DNA of 40,055 nucleotides from Kiritimatiellia bacterium (lineage in GTDB: Bacteria > Verrucomicrobiota > Kiritimatiellia > RFP12 > UBA1067). The first letter of the stretch is position 1. Every line of letters starts with the position of its first letter. This document shows positions 31,800-40,055 of this stretch, piece by piece. The notes beneath the pieces are model-generated. The model ran no database searches and was not told the DNA's origin. It was given only the letters and a program-made list of their open reading frames with translations. The stretch covers positions 1 to 40,055 of the forward strand of contig JAFXXW010000008.1 in the NCBI GenBank assembly GCA_017542055.1. The letters are read 5' to 3'. A program made the position numbers and the translations under genes.

Positions 31800-31819
<20 letters not shown>
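31007..31819 (-). CDS. LysM-domain membrane-anchored protein
   Basis: 270 residues. A membrane helix (about 24-43) is followed by a Pro/Ala-rich linker (50-90), a helical region (92-140), a LysM domain (154-200: VEVKRGDSLARIARENGATA, LKLNGDAGANIRPGDKVLVM) and a C-terminal domain of about 70 residues. LysM binds peptidoglycan, so it probably faces the periplasm. The GTG start at 31819 overlaps the end of yajC; no ATG gives a better start. It is third in the tgt-yajC-LysM operon. Confidence 0.8.
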
Positions 31820-33292
<1,473 letters not shown>

Positions 33293-33319
33293 TTAGTAGG
33301 TTCTACTAGGAAACTAATC

Positions 33320-34459
33320 ATGAACAAAGCATTACACGCCCTCGTTTACGTGTTCGTGGTGCTCGCTGCGGCGGCACTCTGGTTCGAAATGCAGCTCAAC
33401 GCCAAGCGCGGAGAGCTCGGCGCCCGCAATCGTCTGCAGGAGAACTATTTGATCCAGCTCTCCAAGACGATCGAGGCCAAAGACCCCGAAAAGGCCGATC
33501 CGCTGGAGCTCAAGAAAGACACTTCGCCCGTCGAGGCGCGGATCGTCGATACGCCCGACACCGAGAACGTGCTCGACGAATACAAGGCCGAGCTCGAGCA
33601 GTCCAACCTCGCCACGATGGACTGGGGCGAAAACGAGCGCAACCTGCTGCGCACGCGTTCGTTCAAGGACGATCCCATGAACGAAGGCAAGTACATCATG
33701 GACGGCGACAAGCCCGAGACCCAGGGTTCCGAGGCCGACCGCAAGCTGGCGCAGTTGGTGGAAGCGGCCAAGAACCAGTTGGGCCGGCTCAACACCACCC
33801 GCTACGAAATGGTGATGCTGCGCGGCAAGCTGGAAGAAGTGGTCAAGGAGCTCAACGCGCTCAAGCAGGTGACGCGCCAGGACAAGGTGACGATCGAGGA
33901 GAAGCAGGAAATCGTCAACCACCTCGAAGGCGAAAAGGCCCAGCTCGAAGGCCAGATCACCAAGTACAAGAGCCAGGTGGACGAACTCAACACCGAAGTC
34001 ACTTCGCTCAAGGACGACATCATCGCCGCCAAGGACGAGACGGAAATGGTGCGCGAGGATCTCGTCAAGGCGCAGAAGCAGATCGAGGATCTGAAGAATC
34101 TGGTGCAGACTTCCTTCCAGTCGCGCGGCGCCACCGCTTCGGCCGCGAGCGCGGCGGTCACTTCGCTCTCCGCGGGCGACAAGGGCAAGATCATCGAGGC
34201 CGACAACGACAACATGTTCGCCATCGTGCAGTTCACGGAAGATGCGATTTTGGAGCTGAAGGGCGGCGACGTCAACCGTCCGCTTCCCATTCTGGAGCTT
34301 GGCATCAAGCGTCCCGGCTTCGCGGGTCCCGCGGGCGAATTTGTGGGTCGCATCCGGCTGCGCCAGGAAGTCAAGGGTTCGCGCTTTGTCGTTTGCGACA
34401 TTTTGGGCGCGTGGGAACAGGACGCGGCGGTTCCGGGCGATGTCATCTTCGCGGACTAA
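33320..34459 (+). CDS. Membrane-anchored coiled-coil protein with C-terminal beta domain
   Basis: 379 residues, family not recognised. One membrane helix (5-22) is followed by a charged region, a long coiled coil (about 138-265, rich in Glu, Lys and Leu heptads) and a C-terminal beta-rich domain (285-379). The latter contains KGKIIEADNDNMFAIVQF, VGRIRLRQEVKGSRFVVCDI and a final PGDVIF, like the OB/SH3-type ends of envelope coiled-coil proteins common in PVC bacteria. It is probably a periplasmic structural protein. The ATG at 33320 has AGGAAA upstream; the ATG at 33263 lies in the -35 box and is excluded. The lipoprotein gene begins inside its 3' end. Confidence 0.75.
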   Translation: MNKALHALVYVFVVLAAAALWFEMQLNAKRGELGARNRLQENYLIQLSKTIEAKDPEKADPLELKKDTSPVEARIVDTPDTENVLDEYKAELEQSNLATMDWGENERNLLRTRSFKDDPMNEGKYIMDGDKPETQGSEADRKLAQLVEAAKNQLGRLNTTRYEMVMLRGKLEEVVKELNALKQVTRQDKVTIEEKQEIVNHLEGEKAQLEGQITKYKSQVDELNTEVTSLKDDIIAAKDETEMVREDLVKAQKQIEDLKNLVQTSFQSRGATASAASAAVTSLSAGDKGKIIEADNDNMFAIVQFTEDAILELKGGDVNRPLPILELGIKRPGFAGPAGEFVGRIRLRQEVKGSRFVVCDILGAWEQDAAVPGDVIFAD

Positions 34460-34613
34460 CCTCGCTCGCGCGTTGCTGGCGGCGATCGCGCTCGGCGCCT
34501 TGGCCGGATGCATCGCCGACACGGCGGAAGATTCCGATCTCCCCTGGGCGAGCAGTCGCTCGTGGGAAGGTCTCGCGCCCATCGGTCCCAGCATGATGGA
34601 CCGGTACGAATGA
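34440..34613 (+). CDS. Small lipoprotein
   Basis: 57 residues starting MSSSRTNLARALLAAIALGA, with a lipobox LAGC (C24), so a signal peptidase II substrate with a mature part of 34 residues (DLPWASSRSWEGLAP). It overlaps the coiled-coil gene by 20 bases and the pseudouridine synthase gene by 4 bases (ATGA). Its conserved position suggests an envelope role with the coiled-coil protein, but I do not recognise the family. Confidence 0.7.
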   Translation: MSSSRTNLARALLAAIALGALAGCIADTAEDSDLPWASSRSWEGLAPIGPSMMDRYE

Positions 34614-35506
34614 TCGCCGGCGCGACTATCGTCAACGAAGCATGCGGCGTCCGTTTGGACGCCGCTTTGCTTAAGCGCTTCCCCGCTTCCAGTCGCGCGT
34701 TCGTCCGCGAGGCCATCAAGTCCGGCGCGGTGCGGGTGGACGGTCGACCGGCCGTCAAAGGCTGCAAGCTCCGGGGCGGCGAGACGATTGTCATCGAGGA
34801 GTTGGCGGAGGAAAGCGACAACACCGTGCTGCCCAATCCGGCCGTTCGCGTCAAGTGCGTGTTCGAGGACGCGCACCTTTTGGCATTCGACAAGCCCGCG
34901 GGCCAGAGCGTCCAGCCGCTTTCGCGCACCGAGGACTCCACCCTCATGAACGGCGTGGTGGCGCGCCATCCCGAATGCATCCCCTTGGGCGACCGTCCGC
35001 TCATGGCCGGCGCCATCCATCGCATCGACACCGGCACCTCGGGTCTCGTGCTGGTGGCGCGTTCGGCCGAAGCCTTCGCCGGATTGCGCGCGCAGTTTGC
35101 GGCGCAGACGGTGGAGAAAACCTACCTCGCGCTGGTGGAAGGTTCGGTGGCGGCCGGCGGAACTTTGGAGCACTTTCTGCAACCCGACCGACGTCTGGAC
35201 TGCTGCAAGATGATTCCCGGCGGCACCTGGCGCGCGGTCACCACGTTCGCGCCGCTCAAGCATCTCACGTGCGACAACGAGGAACGCACGCTCCTCGAGG
35301 TGAAAATCTTCACCGGCGTCACCCATCAGATCCGCGCGCAATTGGCCTTGGCCGGCATGCACATCGTGAACGACCGGCTCTACGGCGCGTTCGCGGTGGA
35401 GCATCAGGTAGGCCACGCGCTCCATGCGCTCGCCGCCAAATTCGTCCATCCCGTTTCCGGCCAGCCGATGGAAATCCGCACCCCTTATCCGCGTTGGGCG
35501 CTGTGA
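34610..35506 (+). CDS. RluA-family pseudouridine synthase
   Basis: 298 residues. An S4 RNA-binding domain (about 13-63; AVRVDGRPAVKG) precedes the catalytic domain, with HRIDTGTSGLVLVA (137-150) and nucleophile D140. It isomerises uridine to pseudouridine in rRNA or tRNA. RluD-type 23S rRNA specificity is likely from the S4 domain but not certain. The start overlaps the lipoprotein stop (ATGA), and the end overlaps the ComEC start (GTGA). Confidence 0.93.
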   Translation: MIAGATIVNEACGVRLDAALLKRFPASSRAFVREAIKSGAVRVDGRPAVKGCKLRGGETIVIEELAEESDNTVLPNPAVRVKCVFEDAHLLAFDKPAGQSVQPLSRTEDSTLMNGVVARHPECIPLGDRPLMAGAIHRIDTGTSGLVLVARSAEAFAGLRAQFAAQTVEKTYLALVEGSVAAGGTLEHFLQPDRRLDCCKMIPGGTWRAVTTFAPLKHLTCDNEERTLLEVKIFTGVTHQIRAQLALAGMHIVNDRLYGAFAVEHQVGHALHALAAKFVHPVSGQPMEIRTPYPRWAL

Positions 35507-36789
35507 AACCGGAATACCGCTATCTCCTGGCGGCGGCGATGGTCGCCTTGGCGGTGGCCGCGTACGCGCGCATCCGCCAGAACGAATTCGAAACGCTCAA
35601 CCAATACCGCACCTCGCCCTACCGGGCCGAACTCGAAGTGCTGGACACGGAAGGGTGGAATCCCTGGAACCGGGGGTGGGGGTCGTTTCGCGCCAAAACC
35701 GACACCGGCTACATCCGGACGGTCTTCCGGCTGGAGGATCCGGACCAGGCCCCGCGCCCCGGCGAAATCTGGGCCGTGAGCGGCTGGCTGGGCGCCGAGC
35801 GACGCGGCACGCGCAAATTGTGGATTCGCGGGTCCGGCACCTACGCCCGCAAGGTGGGCGACTCGCCGGCGCAAACCTGGATCGCCCGATTGTCCCGCTT
35901 CAAGGCGGACCTCTCGCGGCGCATGGGCATCGGACTCGAACACGACCCCGACCTCGCCAACTTGAGCCGCGCCATCGTGTTGGGCGAGCGCCATCGTCTG
36001 GCCGAGACCGACCGCGAAGTTTTCCTCGCCGCCGGCACCATGCACATCTTCGCCATTTCGGGGCTGCACGTGATGATCGTGGCCAAAGTGGTGCTGGTGC
36101 TCGTTTCGCTCTGTCTCTTGCCGCCCCGCGTGGCGCCGCTCGTGATGTTGCCGGTGCTGTGGCTGTACGTGTACTTGATCGGACTCACCCCCAGCGCCGT
36201 GCGCGCCGCCACGATGGCCACTTTCTACTTCGCCGCCATCGTGTTCGGCCGCGAAGCCAACTCGCTCATCGCCTGGTCGCTCACGTTCATCCTGGTGCAT
36301 CTCGTTTCGCCCATGAGCATTCTGGAGGTGGGCAGTCTCCTCTCCTTCGCCGTCATGTTCGGTCTCCTTTTGATGGACCGCTACCTCCGCGCCTTTCCCC
36401 GGTGGCGCGGCCGCTTCCTCTTTTATTCCTTCGCGGCGTGGGCGGCAGGCGTACCCATCACCGCGCACGTGTTCGGTCGCGTGACGCCGGCGGGACTTTT
36501 GGCCAACCTGGTGCTGGTGCCGGTGGCGGCGGTGGAAGTGGCCGTCGGCTTTCTGGGGCTCCTCGCGAGCTTCCTCTCCACCCGTCTCGCCGCGCTCCTC
36601 GACAATCTCGCCGGGCTCCTCATCCAGTTGATGGTCGGCGTGAGCGGTCTCGCCGCGCGACTCCCGGGCGCCTCGCTGGAGGTGCGACCCTGGAGCGCCT
36701 GGCAAATCTTCGCCTGGTACGCTTTGATCGCGCTCTTGTTCCTTCTGATCCGACTCGTGCGGCTGCGCCGCCAATCCGAACTATGCTGA
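35503..36789 (+). CDS. comEC: ComEC/Rec2-type competence channel, lacking the metallo-beta-lactamase domain
   Basis: 428 residues. A membrane helix (5-22) is followed by an OB-like soluble domain (about 40-120) and the Competence domain from about 175, with HIFAISGLHVMI (181-192), PSAVRAATMA and many hydrophobic helices. ComEC imports single-stranded DNA. Full ComEC is 700-800 residues with a C-terminal metallo-beta-lactamase-like domain that is absent here, as in several PVC and Bacteroidetes forms. The GTG at 35503 overlaps the stop codon upstream. Confidence 0.9.
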   Translation: MKPEYRYLLAAAMVALAVAAYARIRQNEFETLNQYRTSPYRAELEVLDTEGWNPWNRGWGSFRAKTDTGYIRTVFRLEDPDQAPRPGEIWAVSGWLGAERRGTRKLWIRGSGTYARKVGDSPAQTWIARLSRFKADLSRRMGIGLEHDPDLANLSRAIVLGERHRLAETDREVFLAAGTMHIFAISGLHVMIVAKVVLVLVSLCLLPPRVAPLVMLPVLWLYVYLIGLTPSAVRAATMATFYFAAIVFGREANSLIAWSLTFILVHLVSPMSILEVGSLLSFAVMFGLLLMDRYLRAFPRWRGRFLFYSFAAWAAGVPITAHVFGRVTPAGLLANLVLVPVAAVEVAVGFLGLLASFLSTRLAALLDNLAGLLIQLMVGVSGLAARLPGASLEVRPWSAWQIFAWYALIALLFLLIRLVRLRRQSELC

Positions 36790-37472
36790 CCATCCACCAT
36801 CTCGACCTGTCCCGCTCCACCAATCTCGACGCCCGCGGCGCCCCGGCCGGTCATGTTTTCGTGGCCGAACGCCAAACCGCCGGACGCGGTCGGCTCGACC
36901 ACACGTGGCACGCCACCCCCGGCGCCAATCTCACGTTTTCCGTCGTGCTCGCCGCGCACCCCGATCCGGCCGTCAACGCCACCTTGCCGCTCGTCGCCGG
37001 TCTCGCGGCGGCCGAAGCGCTAGGTCCGGATTTTCTCGTCAAGTGGCCCAACGACGTCTACTTTGGCGAACGGAAATTGTGCGGCATTCTCTGCGAGCGC
37101 GACGGCGACAACGTCATCGTGGGCATCGGGGTGAACGTGAACGAAACGGACTTTCCGCCCGACCTGGCGGACCTGGCCACCTCGCTCCAAATTCTGCGCG
37201 GGGCCGCGCAAGACAAGGATGCCATCTTGAGCGACATCCTGCGCACGCTCGAGCAGCTCCACGCCGACTGGTTGCGCGCGGGCCTTGCGCCTTTTCTGCC
37301 CCGCTTCGCCGCGCGCGATTTTCTCTTCGATCGCGACGTTGCGGTGGTGCAGACCGATCTCGACTCCGCCCCTGTGATCGGACGCGCGCGCGGAATCCGG
37401 GACGATGGCGCGCTTTGGGTGGGCGATACCCCCGTCTACGCCGGCGAAGTCCGCTGGCGACGCGATAGTTGA
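36783..37472 (+). CDS. birA: Biotin--[acetyl-CoA carboxylase] ligase
   Basis: 229 residues; attaches biotin to the carboxyl carrier protein of acetyl-CoA carboxylase and similar enzymes. Motifs are RQTAGRGRLDHTW (30-42), KWPNDVYF (87-94) and GIGVNVNE (114-121). There is no N-terminal DNA-binding domain, so it is a class I enzyme that does not act as a repressor. The start lies inside the last codons of comEC (7-base overlap). Confidence 0.94.
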   Translation: MLTIHHLDLSRSTNLDARGAPAGHVFVAERQTAGRGRLDHTWHATPGANLTFSVVLAAHPDPAVNATLPLVAGLAAAEALGPDFLVKWPNDVYFGERKLCGILCERDGDNVIVGIGVNVNETDFPPDLADLATSLQILRGAAQDKDAILSDILRTLEQLHADWLRAGLAPFLPRFAARDFLFDRDVAVVQTDLDSAPVIGRARGIRDDGALWVGDTPVYAGEVRWRRDS

Positions 37473-37481
37473 AGATTCCGC

Positions 37482-37510
37482 TTGCGTTCATGCCTGAAAT
37501 ATGATATAAT
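37482..37510 (+). promoter_or_regulatory. Promoter of the amidohydrolase gene, leaderless geometry
   Basis: TTGCGT (37482-37487), a 17-base spacer, and TATAAT (37505-37510) with TG extended -10. The ATG at 37518 is 7 bases after the -10, the same geometry as at tgt. Confidence 0.7.
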
Positions 37511-37517
37511 GTTAGGC

Positions 37518-38354
37518 ATGGACGGCAAAACCATTCAATTGGACTTCCCGGTAATCGATGCCCACGTGCATCTTTACCCCGATTTCCTGGCCAAGCGCGT
37601 CACGCCCGATTTGGCCGGTCGCTTCGGCAACACCCCCTCGTTTGACGGCACTATGGACGGGTGCGTGGCCCGGCACGCAACCTGCGGAATTTGGGCATCG
37701 CTCAATCTGCCGGTGGCCACCAAGCCCGAGAGCGTTTTCCGGACCAACCGTTTCTGGCACGAAGCCGTGGATTTGCGCGCGAAGGACGGCATCCGGTCGC
37801 TGGCGTCGTTCCATCCGCGCCTCGACGATCCGCAAGCGGAATTGGCGCATATCGTGCAGTGCGGCTTCGCCGGAATCAAGTTGCATCCGGAATACCAGCA
37901 GTTCGGCTTCAACGATTCGTCGATGGACGATGTCTGGGCGGCGCTGTCCGATTTGGGGCTCGTCGCCTACCTGCACGCCGGCGGCGAGCGGGTGTTTCCG
38001 GGGCCTTACCGGTCCAATCCCTCGGAAATCGCGCGGCTGCAGCGTCGCTTCCCCCGGCTCAAAATCGTGGCGGCGCATCTAGGCGGTTTCGGGATGTGGG
38101 ACCAAGCCGAAGCCGTGTTGACGGGCACCGACGTCTATCTCGATTTGTCGCATACTTTCTTCTGGATGCCCAAGGAACAGATTTTCCGGATGATCCGCAA
38201 GCATGGCGCCGGCCGCATTCTCTTCGGTTCGGACGCGCCGTGGCAGGACGCGGGCAAGGTGCTGGAAGAGTTCCTGTCGCTGCCGCTCGGGCGTGACGAA
38301 CAGTCGGCCATCTGTTACGGCAACGCGGCGAAACTCTTCGGAATTGTGCCGTGA
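37518..38354 (+). CDS. Amidohydrolase family protein
   Basis: 278 residues of the metal-dependent amidohydrolase (PF04909-like) TIM-barrel group: IDAHVH (13-18; H16, H18), IKLHPEYQ (120-127), H153, AHLGG (186-190; H187) and FGSDAPW (236-242; D239). The substrate is not evident; relatives decarboxylate or hydrolyse small cyclic or aromatic compounds. The start at 37518 is chosen from the promoter position. The stop overlaps the flippase start (GTGA), linking the two genes. Confidence 0.88.
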   Translation: MDGKTIQLDFPVIDAHVHLYPDFLAKRVTPDLAGRFGNTPSFDGTMDGCVARHATCGIWASLNLPVATKPESVFRTNRFWHEAVDLRAKDGIRSLASFHPRLDDPQAELAHIVQCGFAGIKLHPEYQQFGFNDSSMDDVWAALSDLGLVAYLHAGGERVFPGPYRSNPSEIARLQRRFPRLKIVAAHLGGFGMWDQAEAVLTGTDVYLDLSHTFFWMPKEQIFRMIRKHGAGRILFGSDAPWQDAGKVLEEFLSLPLGRDEQSAICYGNAAKLFGIVP

Positions 38355-39697
38355 AACCCGAAAAGCCCGTAAATTCTTTCGGAACCTGGCGCGTCACGCG
38401 TTTCTACGTGCCGCTGATGCTGCAGGCGTTTTCGCAGTCGATTTCGTATCCGCTCGTCGCGAGCATCGTCACGCACGGACCCTTGGGGGTGGATGCGCTC
38501 ACCGGTTTCGCGCAGGGCCAGGCGGTGATGTTCATGATCGGGCTTTTGGGCGGCGGGCTAATCACCACCGGCATGGTGCACGCGCGCGACTGGACCGGCT
38601 ACCGCGCTTTTCGCCGGCTGAACGCCTGGATGATGGCGGCATTGCTGTTGTTGCAGTGCGTGCCGGCCATCCATCCCGTCGACAAGCTCGTGTTCCGCAC
38701 CATTCTCCATCTGGGACCGGAACTTTCGGAAATCGCGCGCTGGACGCTGTTGGGCGGGGTGGTGCTGAACGGCGCCTTTTTCCTGCGCAATCTGCCGCTG
38801 GTGGTGCTTTTCAACCACCTGGAAAGCGGCAAGGCCAACAACGCCACGCTCGTGCGGATCGCGCTGACGCTGGCGTGTTCGCTGACGCTGCCCCGCTGGG
38901 GGCTCACGGGGCCGGGGTGGGGCATGACGGTGATGACGGCCGGGGTGCTGACCGAATGGATCGTCACCTGGCTGTACGCCCGACCCTACGTGCAGGCGTT
39001 GCGCGAGGCGCGTACGGGTCTGCCCTGGAAGCGCTCCGGTCGCGAAGATCTGCTGGCGGCGCGTCGCCGCTGGCTGTTGGTGGCGGGGCAGTTCCGGTTC
39101 ATGCTGCCGCTGTCGCTGGGGTCGTTCGTGCTGGCCATTTCGCCGCTGGCCATCGCCGGTTTCGTGGGTCGCGCGGCCTACAGCCCCGAAGTCATGCTGG
39201 CCACGCACTACGTCACCATCGGGGTGGCCAATCCCGTCGGTTTCGCCGCGCTCCGGATGCAGGCCGTGGCCATCGCTTTCCCGCCCGAATTTCCGGGCGA
39301 CCGTCGCACGCTCTGGTATGCGTTGGGGGCGGGTGCAATCTTCGGGCTGGCGCTGCTCGTCTTTTCCTGTCCGGCGGTGGCGGACGCGTATTTCGGCGTC
39401 TACCAGAACGTCCGGCCGGAGCATCTCGGCTTTGCGCGTTCGGCCATCGCGGCGTATTGCGTCTGGCCGATGTTGCAGGCGGTGCGGGCGCGGGTGGAGG
39501 GTCTCGCCTCCGTGCGGCAGCGTCCTTCCGCGGTCATGGCCGGCCAGATCGCCTACCTCGCGGCGTTGACGGCGGCGCTGGCGGTCACGCTCCACTTTGG
39601 TCTCTTGGGCTGGCAAATGGCCGTTTCCGGCATCTACGCCGCCACGCTCGCCACCATCGGCGTGGTGTATCTCGCGCTCCGCCTCCGCCGCCCGTAA
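38351..39697 (+). CDS. MOP/MATE-like flippase or exporter
   Basis: 448 residues with about 12 hydrophobic segments. The N-terminal pattern RFYVPLMLQAFSQSISYPLV and the overall layout resemble MATE/polysaccharide-flippase (MOP superfamily) transporters, which flip lipid-linked sugars or export drugs with ion gradients. I cannot name the substrate. The GTG start overlaps the amidohydrolase stop. A bidirectional terminator follows at 39825-39844. Confidence 0.75.
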   Translation: MKPEKPVNSFGTWRVTRFYVPLMLQAFSQSISYPLVASIVTHGPLGVDALTGFAQGQAVMFMIGLLGGGLITTGMVHARDWTGYRAFRRLNAWMMAALLLLQCVPAIHPVDKLVFRTILHLGPELSEIARWTLLGGVVLNGAFFLRNLPLVVLFNHLESGKANNATLVRIALTLACSLTLPRWGLTGPGWGMTVMTAGVLTEWIVTWLYARPYVQALREARTGLPWKRSGREDLLAARRRWLLVAGQFRFMLPLSLGSFVLAISPLAIAGFVGRAAYSPEVMLATHYVTIGVANPVGFAALRMQAVAIAFPPEFPGDRRTLWYALGAGAIFGLALLVFSCPAVADAYFGVYQNVRPEHLGFARSAIAAYCVWPMLQAVRARVEGLASVRQRPSAVMAGQIAYLAALTAALAVTLHFGLLGWQMAVSGIYAATLATIGVVYLALRLRRP

Positions 39698-39728
39698 ATG
39701 ATGCTTGCGAGGGACTTTACGGACGGGC

Positions 39729-39761
39729 AATGAGAATCCAGGTCTGACCCAAATTCTCATT
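39729..39761. repeat. Nested hairpin with GGTCTGACC, copy 3
   Basis: AATGAGAAT (39729-39737) pairs with ATTCTCATT (39753-39761), and within it GGTC (39741-39744) pairs with GACC (39746-39749). It resembles REP-type elements mobilised by REP-associated tyrosine transposases, but none is in the window. Confidence 0.55.
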
Positions 39762-39812
39762 TTGGAGTTGTTTTGCTGCTGGGAGTCTCGTAGTTTTGGA
39801 GTTGGGGAGTGT
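39762..39812 (+). repeat. Dispersed G/T-rich repeat, copy D
   Basis: It contains GGAGTTGTTTTGCTGCTGGG (39764-39783), a variant of the core of copy C, and AGTTTTGGAGT (39792-39802), identical to copies B and C, followed by TGGGGAGT. It directly follows the nested hairpin. Confidence 0.6.
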
Positions 39813-39824
39813 GAGAAGTGAAAA

Positions 39825-39844
39825 GGGCGGGTTTGACCCCGCCC
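39825..39844. terminator. Bidirectional rho-independent terminator
   Basis: GGGCGGG (39825-39831) pairs with CCCGCCC (39838-39844). On the plus strand TTGTTTTT follows; on the minus strand TTTT follows. It ends both the flippase transcript and the gene entering from the right. Confidence 0.8.
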
Positions 39845-39851
39845 CTTGTTT

Positions 39852-40055
39852 TTACAATCCTAGAATCCGGATGTCGCTGGCGGTGCCGCGGCCGATGTAG
39901 CTTTGGTTGCGGCGGGCGATGTGGGTGTTGACGAAGAGCTTAGGGATGGTTCCCGGCTTGATTGCAATGTCCTCGCGCTCGCCCGCGAACCACTTGAGCC
40001 GCAGTTCCTCGGGCGTATTTTTGAGGATATAGTGGTCTAGTCCCGTCAGGTTGCC
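39852..40055 (-). CDS. C-terminal part of an unknown protein, running off the right edge
   Basis: The minus strand is open from the window edge to TAA at 39854-39852, giving 67 residues: GNLTGLDHYILKNTPEELRL, KWFAGEREDIAIKPGTIPKL, FVNTHIARRNQSYIGRGTAS, DIRILGL. I do not recognise it. Codon use looks genuine, and a terminator lies 7 bases after the stop, which supports a real gene. Confidence 0.6.
   Translation of the reverse strand, partial: GNLTGLDHYILKNTPEELRLKWFAGEREDIAIKPGTIPKLFVNTHIARRNQSYIGRGTASDIRILGL

Noticed and set aside
34855..36789. 644-codon frame containing ComEC
   Set aside because: The first 216 codons are an out-of-frame reading of the RluA gene. The GTG at 35503 is the likely start.
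37482..37517. TTG at 37482 and ATG at 37509 as starts of the amidohydrolase
   Set aside because: Both overlap the promoter elements (-35 and -10).

Overview
The window looks like a chromosomal segment of an uncultured, GC-rich bacterium. The housekeeping genes are tightly packed, with many ATGA or GTGA start/stop overlaps. A pyrophosphate-type phosphofructokinase, an LA_2272-type surface repeat protein, a coiled-coil/OB-like membrane protein with a small lipoprotein, and strong extended -10 promoters (TGN-TATAAT) suggest a gut- or rumen-type member of the PVC superphylum, perhaps Kiritimatiellota/Verrucomicrobiota. That placement is an inference; no rRNA gene is present to confirm it.

Region 1 (1-11.6 kb) is accessory. 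At the left edge a fragment of a probable DUF3987-type primase/helicase gene stops exactly where a G/T-rich dispersed repeat begins. Next comes a DUF4143-type AAA ATPase (390-1523), and then a markedly AT-rich block. A regulatory stretch with two tandem promoters, a hairpin and overlapping palindromes precedes six same-strand genes (1775-7794): a small protein, a MORC/HATPase_c_3-type GHKL ATPase, two proteins of unknown function, a Dcm-type cytosine-C5 methyltransferase and an Mrr-type restriction endonuclease. This is the best candidate for a little-described defence system. Downstream lie unknown small membrane proteins and a NERD-domain membrane nuclease-like protein (7862-10235), a DUF1653 protein, a Phd/RelE-type toxin-antitoxin pair with a palindromic promoter, and a TSCPD protein.

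Region 2 (11.6-24.1 kb) starts with an acyl-ACP thioesterase. A long co-oriented run then starts from one promoter before acpP: acpP, fusA, PPi-phosphofructokinase, AI-2E-type permease, DEAD-box helicase, citrate synthase, argJ, TolB-like propeller, gatC, gatA and cyclophilin. It links lipid synthesis, translation, central carbon flow, arginine synthesis and tRNA amidation.

Region 3 (24.1-31 kb) is a second run from its own promoter: a surface repeat protein, DUF1015, DUF2062, a GGQ release-factor-like rescue protein, dnaX, NfeD, a stomatin-like SPFH protein, a nucleotidyltransferase and ComF. It meets the minus-strand tgt-yajC-LysM operon stop-to-stop.

Region 4 (33.2-39.7 kb): tgt and a coiled-coil membrane protein diverge from overlapping promoters. 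The rightward operon continues with a small lipoprotein, an RluA-family pseudouridine synthase, a ComEC-type channel lacking the metallo-beta-lactamase domain, and BirA. A probably leaderless amidohydrolase and a MOP/MATE-like flippase follow. The window ends with a hairpin, another repeat copy, a bidirectional terminator and the C-terminal end of an unknown minus-strand gene.

Four copies of the G/T-rich repeat (137-260, 1524-1576, 11229-11280, 39762-39812) and three GGTCTGAC hairpins lie in spacers. They bracket the accessory modules and may mark recombination points. I saw no tRNA, rRNA, CRISPR array or transposase gene.
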